NCBI GenBank assembly: GCA_964396895.1
Contig: CAYNGJ010000018.1
Span: forward strand, 17,327-81,326
From: UBA2334 sp964396895
GTDB lineage: Bacteria; Pseudomonadota; Gammaproteobacteria; Burkholderiales; Burkholderiaceae_C
Reading direction: 5' to 3'
Length of the DNA stretch: 64,000 nt
Numbering within the stretch: position 1 is the first letter of the stretch; the number at the start of each line of letters is the position of its first letter. This document shows, one piece after another, positions 58,497-64,000 of the stretch. The notes beneath the pieces were generated by a model. The model was not told the origin of the DNA and ran no database searches. It saw only the letters and a program-made list of their open reading frames with translations. The position numbers were made by a program, and so were the translations under genes.

Positions 58497-59786
58497 ATGT
58501 CGAGAACACATTACGAATTCAAGCCCTGGAACGTTGGGCGCTGGGTCATCTGGGGCCTGTTTGTGCTGATCATGCTGGTGGCGCCCAAGCTGTTCACCAG
58601 CAGCTTGTCGCACACCATGCTGTCGCAGATGGGCATCGCCATCATCGTTTGCCTGAGCTACAACATGTTGCTGGGGCACGGTGGCATGCTGAGTTTCGGC
58701 CACGCGGTGTATTCGGGCATGGGGTCGTTTCTGGCCATCCACACCTTGAACGTGGTGGGCTCGGGCCAGTGGGCGTTGCCGGTGAGCCTCATCCCCATCG
58801 TCGGAGGCCTGGCCGCTGCCTTGTTTGCCGTGGTGCTGGGCTGGGTCACCACCAAAAAAGCCGCCACCCCATTCGCCATGATCACCCTGGGGGTGGGCGA
58901 GCTGGTGTGGGCCATGGCGCTGATGTTCCCCGATTTTTTCGGGGGCGAGGGCGGCATTTCGGGCGACCGGGTCACGGGCAACACCCTGGGCATCACTTAC
59001 GGGCCACAAATTCAGCTGTATTACCTGATTGCGGCCTACACCCTGGTGTGCACGGCGCTCATGTTTGCGTTCACCCGCACGCCGCTTGGCCGCATGCTCA
59101 ACGCGGTGCGCGACAACCCCGAGCGGGTGGAGTTTGTGGGCTACAACACCCAGATGGTGCGCTACATCGCCTTCATCATTGCAGGCTTTTTTGCCGGTGT
59201 GTCGGGTGGCCTGGGTGCGCTGAACTTTGAAATTGTCACCGCCGAGGTGGTGGGCGCCCACCGTTCGGGCGCCTACCTGCTGTTCACCTTCTTGGGTGGG
59301 GCCACGTTCTTCTTTGGCCCCATTTTGGGCGGCATTTTGATGGTGCTGGCCTTTGTGCTGCTGTCCGAGCTGACCAAGGCCTGGTTGCTGTACTTGGGCT
59401 TCATCTTCCTGTTCATGGTGATGTACGCGCCCGGCGGCGTGGCCAGCCTGATCATGATGAACCTGCGCGTGGCCTCCTTTGGCATGCTGCGCCGGGTGTG
59501 GGCCAGCTACCTGGCACTGGCGGGCACCGGCTTGGTCATTCTGGCGGGCGCTGGCGCGATGATTGAAATGGTCTACCACCTGCAGCTCAACGCCGCGCTG
59601 GGCAATGAGCTGACGTTCATGGGCGCCACGCTCAACGCCAAAGGGTTCAACAGCTGGTTTGGTGCTGGCTTTGTCTTGGTGACCGGTCTGGGTCTGTTTG
59701 AAGTGACGCGCCGTCAGTTTTTGCGCGATTGGGGTGACATTCAGGTGGACATCGAAAAAGAAATCAAGCGCCGGGAGGCTCTGTGA
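58497..59786 (+). CDS. livM: Branched-chain-type ABC transporter permease LivM
   Basis: 429 residues, longer than many LivM (about 330-420). Ten or more helices; NMLLGHGGMLSFGHAVYSGMG, TRTPLGRMLNAVRDNPERVEFVGYNT (coupling loop) are typical. The last 90 residues carry an extra helix (LALAGTGLVILAGAGAMIEMV) and a charged tail ending KEIKRREAL, probably cytoplasmic. Starts two bases after livH with a GAAGG site. Its stop overlaps the GTG start of livG. Confidence 0.93.
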   Translation: MSRTHYEFKPWNVGRWVIWGLFVLIMLVAPKLFTSSLSHTMLSQMGIAIIVCLSYNMLLGHGGMLSFGHAVYSGMGSFLAIHTLNVVGSGQWALPVSLIPIVGGLAAALFAVVLGWVTTKKAATPFAMITLGVGELVWAMALMFPDFFGGEGGISGDRVTGNTLGITYGPQIQLYYLIAAYTLVCTALMFAFTRTPLGRMLNAVRDNPERVEFVGYNTQMVRYIAFIIAGFFAGVSGGLGALNFEIVTAEVVGAHRSGAYLLFTFLGGATFFFGPILGGILMVLAFVLLSELTKAWLLYLGFIFLFMVMYAPGGVASLIMMNLRVASFGMLRRVWASYLALAGTGLVILAGAGAMIEMVYHLQLNAALGNELTFMGATLNAKGFNSWFGAGFVLVTGLGLFEVTRRQFLRDWGDIQVDIEKEIKRREAL

Positions 59787-60613
59787 ATTCAATAGCTAAC
59801 AACCCAATGAATACAAGCTCTGAAGGCCAAAAAGGCTCAAATAATTCATTTGCACTGGAGTTGAAAGGCCTGCGCAAGAGCTTTGGCAAGACGGAAATCA
59901 TCCGTGGCGTGGACTTGGCAGTGGCTGCGGGCGAGCGCGTGGCCATCATCGGGCCCAACGGGGCGGGCAAAAGCACGCTGTTCAATCTCATCAGCGGCCG
60001 GTTTGAGCCCACCAGCGGCGACATTTTGCTCAACGGCAAGCGCATCAACGGCAAAAAGCCCTACGAAATCAATCGGGCGGGGTTGAGCCGGAGTTTTCAA
60101 ATCACCAACATTTTCCCCAAGCTCAGCGTGTTCGAGAACTTGCGCTGCGGGGTGTTGTGGAGCTTGGGCTACAAGTACAGCTTCTGGCATTTTCTGGCCG
60201 ACCTGGACGATGCCAACGACCGCGCCGAAGAATTGATGGACCAGATCCACCTGCACAAAAAGCGTGACGTGCTGGCCATGAACCTCACCTACGCCGAGCA
60301 GCGCGCGTTGGAAATTGGCATCACCATTGCCGGTGGGGCCAACGTGGTGCTGCTGGACGAACCCACCGCTGGCATGAGCAAAAGCGAAACCAAGCGCTTC
60401 ATCGAACTGATTCGCGACGTGACCGTGGGCAAAACCCTGCTGACCGTGGAGCACGACATGGGCGTGGTGTTTGGCCTGGCCGACAAAATTGCCGTGGTCG
60501 TTTACGGCGAGGTGCTCGCCTTTGACGAACCCGATGCCGTGCGCGCCAACCCGCGTGTGCAAGAGGCTTACCTGGGCTCGGTGCTGGCCGACGAACAGGC
60601 CGCAGGCCACTGA
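59783..60613 (+). CDS. livG: Branched-chain-type ABC transporter ATPase LivG
   Basis: 276 residues, GTG start overlapping the livM stop (GTGA) with GGGAGG five bases upstream. Walker A GPNGAGKST, Q-loop region SRSFQITNIFP, signature LTYAEQ (the family's variant), Walker B VVLLDEPTAGMS, H-loop in TVEHDM. The first 24 or so residues (MNSIANNPMNTSSEGQKGSN) are polar, come from a copy of the interspersed repeat and precede the conserved LELKGLRKSFG. ATG 59807 is an alternative start. With LivF it forms the ATPase pair. Confidence 0.93.
   Translation: MNSIANNPMNTSSEGQKGSNNSFALELKGLRKSFGKTEIIRGVDLAVAAGERVAIIGPNGAGKSTLFNLISGRFEPTSGDILLNGKRINGKKPYEINRAGLSRSFQITNIFPKLSVFENLRCGVLWSLGYKYSFWHFLADLDDANDRAEELMDQIHLHKKRDVLAMNLTYAEQRALEIGITIAGGANVVLLDEPTAGMSKSETKRFIELIRDVTVGKTLLTVEHDMGVVFGLADKIAVVVYGEVLAFDEPDAVRANPRVQEAYLGSVLADEQAAGH
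59786..59849 (-). repeat. Interspersed short repeat, copy 8 (5-prime end of livG)
   Basis: In minus orientation: GGCCTTCAGAGCTTG, TATTCATTGGGTTG, TTAGCTATTGAATT. It starts directly at the livM stop and separates the livG ribosome binding site from the conserved domain. Confidence 0.78.
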
Positions 60614-60643
60614 CGCGCCGCTTCACAAACACAGACACACACC

Positions 60644-61339
60644 ATGCTAGAGATCACCAACCTACACGCCTACTATGGCAAAAGCCATGTGTTGCATGGC
60701 GTGAACATGCAAGTGGGCCAGGGCGAAATTGTGGCACTGCTGGGGCGCAACGGCTCCGGTCGGTCCACCACGGCCAAGGCCATCATGGGCCTGGTGGACT
60801 GCCAGGGCAGCATCGTTTGGAAGGGGCAGGACATCACGGGCAAAAAGCCGTTCGAGGTGGCCCACCTCGGCATTGGCTACGTGCCCGAAAACCGCGACAT
60901 CTTCCCCAAACTCACCGTGCACCAGAACCTGCTGCTGGGCCAAAAAGGCAATGGCAAAGGCAGCCGCTGGGGCTTTGACGACATGTACGCCATGTTCCCG
61001 CGCCTGAAAGAGCGTGAGCACACCGAGGCGGGCGTGATGTCGGGCGGCGAGCAGCAAATGCTCACGCTGTGCCGCACCCTCATGGGTGACCCCGACCTCA
61101 TCATCATCGACGAGCCCACCGAGGGCCTGGCGCCCAAAATTGTGGAGTTGGTGGCGCAGTACCTGCAAACCCTGAAGGCCAAGGGCATTTCGGTGCTGCT
61201 GATCGAGCAAAAGCTCACCATTGCCATGGCCATTTCAGACCGGGTGCAGGTCATGGGGCACGGCAGCATCGTGTTTCAAGGCACGCCCGAGGCCCTGCGG
61301 GCCGACAGCTACACCCGCAAGGAGTGGCTGGAGGTTTGA
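60644..61339 (+). CDS. livF: Branched-chain-type ABC transporter ATPase LivF, Walker A Lys replaced by Arg
   Basis: 231 residues of the LivF family, second ATPase of the importer. Signature MSGGEQQML, Walker B IIIDEPTEGLAP and PENRDIFPKLTV are as expected. Walker A reads GRNGSGRST: the usual invariant lysine is arginine (codon CGG at 60760-60762). In most ABC ATPases that change blocks hydrolysis, so LivG may carry most of the turnover. The residue could be a feature of a LivF subgroup. Starts 30 bases after livG. Confidence 0.9.
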   Translation: MLEITNLHAYYGKSHVLHGVNMQVGQGEIVALLGRNGSGRSTTAKAIMGLVDCQGSIVWKGQDITGKKPFEVAHLGIGYVPENRDIFPKLTVHQNLLLGQKGNGKGSRWGFDDMYAMFPRLKEREHTEAGVMSGGEQQMLTLCRTLMGDPDLIIIDEPTEGLAPKIVELVAQYLQTLKAKGISVLLIEQKLTIAMAISDRVQVMGHGSIVFQGTPEALRADSYTRKEWLEV

Positions 61340-61439
61340 GCACCGTCTGGGCGCTGGGCCAGAGCTTGGCTGGATGCACCGGTTTGGTGTGCGGTCAGCC
61401 CCAAACGAGGGCGCTTAGGGATGTGTCTGCCAGCGGGGT

Positions 61440-62096
61440 TCAGAACTCCGCTTCCAGTTCGTCTATTTCTTCGGGCTCCAGCCGGGCGGCTTGCACCCAC
61501 TCCTGCATGCTGGGCAAGGCCATGATGGTCTGGCAGTAGGCGGCGCACACGGGGCTCAGCGCCACGTCGTAGGTCAAAAATCGGGTGACCACGGGGGCAT
61601 ACATGGCATCGGCCAGGCAGGGGTGGTCGCCAAACAGGTAGGGGCCGCCGTAGGTGTCCAGGCACTCCGTCCAGATGTCCACAATGCGCTCGATGTCGGC
61701 CTGCGCCCGCGACCACACCTTGAACTTCGGGAAATGCCCCTTGATGTTCATGGGCAAGGCCCCGCGCAGCGAGGCAAAACCCGAGTGCATTTCCCCGCAG
61801 ATGGCGCGGCAGTGGGCGCGGGCCTTCACGTCGGTGGGCAGCAGGCCCGCTTTGGGCTTGAGCTCGGCCAGGTACTCGCCAATGGCCAGCGTGTCCCACA
61901 CCAAAATGCCGTGGTGCTTCAGGCTGGGCACCCGCATGGACGGGGCCAGCAGCAAAATTTCGGCCTTCATGGACGGGTCGTCGGGGTGGATGACGTGCTC
62001 CTCAAACGGCAGGCCCGCCCAGCGCGCCATCAGCCACCCCCGGAGTGACCAGGCCCCATAGTTTTTGCTGCTGATGGTGAGAACTGCTTGGTGCAT
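61440..62096 (-). CDS. Glutathione S-transferase family protein
   Basis: 218 residues: N-terminal thioredoxin-like domain (LTISSKNYGAWSLRGWLMARWAGLPFEE, then PSMRVPSLKHHGILVWDTLAIGEYLAE with the cis-Pro and glutathione Ser/Thr region) and an alpha-helical C-terminal domain (about 90-218). The SxxYxxW-type start resembles the GST group often named YfcF/YfcG-like or maleylacetoacetate-isomerase-like, but a specific role cannot be set. A strong AGGAGG site precedes the ATG at 62096. Divergent from phaZ. Confidence 0.85.
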   Translation of the reverse strand: MHQAVLTISSKNYGAWSLRGWLMARWAGLPFEEHVIHPDDPSMKAEILLLAPSMRVPSLKHHGILVWDTLAIGEYLAELKPKAGLLPTDVKARAHCRAICGEMHSGFASLRGALPMNIKGHFPKFKVWSRAQADIERIVDIWTECLDTYGGPYLFGDHPCLADAMYAPVVTRFLTYDVALSPVCAAYCQTIMALPSMQEWVQAARLEPEEIDELEAEF

Positions 62097-62226
62097 AACG
62101 GGTGCCTCCTGTTGCGTGGTGGTCAGGTCAACGCAAGGGCTGTGCCAAGGGTGGCGGGTCGGGCGGCACCCAGGTGGCCCACAACTTGCCTGTGCCTGAA
62201 CGACACCGTTCATCCGAGGGAATTCC

Positions 62227-63450
62227 ATGCTTTACCAGGCTTACCAGGCTCAATCCGACCTGATGACTCCCTTTCGCCTCATGGCGCAATGGGCCAGCAG
62301 CGCCCTGTGGTTCAACGACACCGAGGGGCGCGCAGTGCGCCGACTGTCGGCCGCCAGCGAGGTGTTTTCGCGCATGCGGCTCACGCACTCGCGGCCACCG
62401 TACGGCATTGGCAGCGTGGAGTCCGAGGGCCAGACGTATGCCGTGACCGAAGAGGTGACCCACCGCACGCCCTTTGGCTCGCTGGTGCACTTCAAAAAAA
62501 TCGGCGCACCCTCTCAACCCCCGGTGATGCTGATTGCGCCGCTGTCGGGCCACTTCGCCACCTTGCTGCGCGAAACCGCCCGCACCCTGCTGCAAGACCA
62601 CGATGTGTACATCACCGACTGGCACAACGCCCGTGACGTGAGCCTGCGCCACGGCGCCTACGGGCTGGACGACTACATCGACAACGTGATTGACTTTGCC
62701 CAGGCCGCCACCACCGATTCCGGTGCCCGCACCCACTGGGTGGCCGTGTGCCAGCCCTGTGTGGCCGCATTGGCCGCCACGGCCATCATGGCCGAGGACG
62801 ACCACCCCGCCCAGCCGCAGAGCCTGACGCTCATGGCCGGACCGGTGGACTGCCGGGTCAACCCCACCGCTGTCAACGAGCTGGCCAACAGCAAGCCCAT
62901 TGAGTGGTTTGACAAAAACCTGGTCAGCCATGTGCCCTTGCCCCACCCCGGCTTCATGCGGCGGGTGTACCCCGGCTTTTTGCAGTTGACCGCGTTCATG
63001 AGCATGAACCCTGAGCGGCACAAGCAGTCCTTCCGCGACCTGTACCGCCACCTGGTGGAGGGTGACCTGGAAAAGGCCGACACCATCCGCACCTTTTACG
63101 ACGAGTACCTGGCCGTCAATGACCTGCCGGCCGAGTTCTACCTGGAAACCGTGGAAAAGGTGTTCCAGACCTATGACCTGCCGCGCGGTGTGCTGCAGTA
63201 CCGGGGCCGCACCGTCAACACCAAAGCCATCCGCCGCACCGCGCTGTTCACGGTGGAAGGCGAGCGCGACGACATTTGCTCAGTGGGCCAGACCGTGGCC
63301 GCCCAGGACTTGTGCCCCAGCATCCGCCCCTACCTGAAAACCCACCACATCCAGACCGGGGTGGGCCACTACGGGGTGTTCAGCGGGCGCAAATGGAACC
63401 AGCAGATTTACCCCCGCGTGCGCGAGGTCATCCACAGCAGCTTGGGCTGA
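62227..63450 (+). CDS. phaZ: Intracellular polyhydroxyalkanoate depolymerase
   Basis: 407-residue alpha/beta-hydrolase that breaks down stored PHB/PHA. The N-terminus MLYQAYQAQSDLMTPFRLMAQ and the nucleophile region VAVCQPCVAAL (Cys175 and Cys178) match the PhaZ1 type of Cupriavidus, in which cysteine replaces the usual serine; the acid and base lie in the C-terminal part, with His in GVGHYGVFSGRKW. A GAGGGA site supports the ATG. Implies a PHA-storing bacterium. Confidence 0.93.
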   Translation: MLYQAYQAQSDLMTPFRLMAQWASSALWFNDTEGRAVRRLSAASEVFSRMRLTHSRPPYGIGSVESEGQTYAVTEEVTHRTPFGSLVHFKKIGAPSQPPVMLIAPLSGHFATLLRETARTLLQDHDVYITDWHNARDVSLRHGAYGLDDYIDNVIDFAQAATTDSGARTHWVAVCQPCVAALAATAIMAEDDHPAQPQSLTLMAGPVDCRVNPTAVNELANSKPIEWFDKNLVSHVPLPHPGFMRRVYPGFLQLTAFMSMNPERHKQSFRDLYRHLVEGDLEKADTIRTFYDEYLAVNDLPAEFYLETVEKVFQTYDLPRGVLQYRGRTVNTKAIRRTALFTVEGERDDICSVGQTVAAQDLCPSIRPYLKTHHIQTGVGHYGVFSGRKWNQQIYPRVREVIHSSLG

Positions 63451-63541
63451 ACTGGGGGCGGGGCGGAGGCTTCGGCAGGTTTGGTCAAGGCCGGGTCAGC
63501 CGGGCCGCACTTGACACCCTGTTTCATACAATGCGTCGCCC

Positions 63542-63751
63542 ATGACCCCACCCATTGCCCACGCCGAACTCATCGCCACATACCAACGGGCAAAGGCCGA
63601 TGCCGCGCACAAGTTGGGCTTGATCAGCACGGTGGCCAAAAAAGGCCCCAAGGCCATTCAGGCGGCTGTGGATACGGCTGCCAGGGCTGAAAAGCGCCGG
63701 GACATGTTCGCCAAAAAATTGAGGACCCTGGGCGTGGTGCTCGAAGATTGA
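63542..63751 (+). CDS. Small basic protein of unknown function
   Basis: 69 residues, not recognised. Predicted mostly helical, lysine/alanine-rich (AKADAAHKLGL, AARAEKRRDMFAKKLRTLG), no signal or membrane segment. A TACAAT at 63527-63532 could be a -10 box that would give a nearly leaderless message. Codon use is like the neighbours, which supports a real gene, but the short length limits confidence. Confidence 0.5.
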   Translation: MTPPIAHAELIATYQRAKADAAHKLGLISTVAKKGPKAIQAAVDTAARAEKRRDMFAKKLRTLGVVLED

Positions 63752-64000
63752 GCGGGGCTCAGTGGCAACAAAGGCTCCTGCCAGATCATGTGACGCGGAA
63801 CTTGGCCGCCCTGAATCCGGGCCGGTGGCTGGTCTCGGCCACCAACCGTCGGACGAACTGTGAGGTTGAACGGCGGGACAAGGCTGATCTCCGACACTCG
63901 AACCTAACGCCTGGAAGTTCGCGTGTTGCGCAACTGGTCATTGATCGAGCAGGGTCTCAAGCGACCGCTTTGTTGCTCAGACCGGTCACTCTATTGATGC
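63752..64000. other. Terminal stretch without a recognisable gene
   Basis: No frame here looks coding. Base composition is more even than in the rest of the window. A nine-base inverted repeat (GCAACAAAG at 63765-63773, CTTTGTTGC at 63968-63976) brackets most of it, which could be chance or the trace of an inserted element continuing past the edge. Confidence 0.3.

Noticed and set aside
6911..59849. Repeat copies as CRISPR or transposon
   Set aside because: Copies are scattered kilobases apart in both orientations, with no regular spacers, cas genes, transposase or long terminal inverted repeats.
63511..63532. TTGACA and TACAAT as a -35/-10 promoter pair
   Set aside because: The boxes are only ten bases apart, too close for sigma70.
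63860..63920. GTTGAAC and ACCTAAC as an integron attC site
   Set aside because: Only the two seven-base core patterns fit; no imperfect inverted arms or integrase are visible.
1..64000. tRNA, rRNA or known small RNA genes
   Set aside because: Gaps between genes are short (all under 300 bases) and none shows a cloverleaf, rRNA segment or recognisable riboswitch.

Overview
The window is high-GC, densely coded DNA with 52 supportable protein genes, no rRNA, tRNA or CRISPR array, and no complete mobile element. Protein families, gene order (dapC-dapD-pilU-dapE, smc-zipA-ligA, yciB-bolA-ppiC, a PHA depolymerase, several branched-chain-type ABC transport genes) and a short interspersed repeat I associate with the family point to a betaproteobacterium of the order Burkholderiales, most likely Comamonadaceae. 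This placement is inference; no rRNA is present to confirm it.

Layout. (1) 1-6572 is the end of a surface-polysaccharide locus: GDP-L-fucose synthase, a small secreted glycine-rich protein, an O-antigen ligase/polymerase-type membrane protein, a LapD-like GGDEF-EAL protein with both active sites degenerate, and a WcaJ-type undecaprenyl-phosphate sugar transferase. (2) 6583-15428, mostly minus strand, carries an ABC-F ATPase, prmB, and the lysine/diaminopimelate genes dapC, dapD and dapE with pilU between dapD and dapE; a plus-strand ABC-transport binding protein sits between dapE and prmB. (3) 15614-28631 holds smc-zipA-ligA, a small cytochrome c, a diguanylate cyclase overlapping a FlhG/MinD-like ATPase, def, then glnD and map on the minus strand. 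(4) 28756-37799 holds purL, a DUF808 membrane protein, a translationally coupled pair (ATP-grasp ligase plus fold-type III PLP decarboxylase) and a possible NYN-domain protein. (5) 37796-43851 holds a U32/RlhA-type protein, an alpha/beta hydrolase overlapping a DUF1624 membrane protein, PPK2 and a class III aminotransferase. (6) 43848-49387, minus strand, is an MCE/Mla-type lipid transport operon (STAS-MlaE permease, ATPase, MCE protein, PqiC-type lipoprotein) preceded by ppiC, bolA and yciB. (7) 49476-54173 holds a hydrolase, an LLM flavin oxidoreductase, msrB, selO and a Crp/Fnr regulator. (8) 54403-61339 is an AMP-forming acyl-CoA ligase followed by a full five-gene branched-chain-type ABC importer. 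(9) 61440-63751 holds a GST-like protein, an intracellular PHA depolymerase and a 69-residue protein of unknown function; the last 249 bases have no recognisable gene.

The most distinctive non-gene signal is a family of eight short (about 45-60 bp) interspersed repeats sharing a core close to GGCCTYCAGCGCTTG...CAGCTACNAAA. Seven lie inside reading frames of conserved genes (ABC-F, dapE, ligA, purL, a DUF1624 gene, selO, livG) without breaking them and add short variable peptides; the eighth lies between def and glnD and forms a terminator-like hairpin. Other points of interest are the ATP-grasp/decarboxylase pair behind a 20-bp near-palindrome, strong palindromes upstream of the lone binding protein and of smc, overlapping mutually exclusive hairpins between the binding-protein and permease genes of the importer, and a Lys-to-Arg change in the Walker A motif of its LivF-type ATPase.
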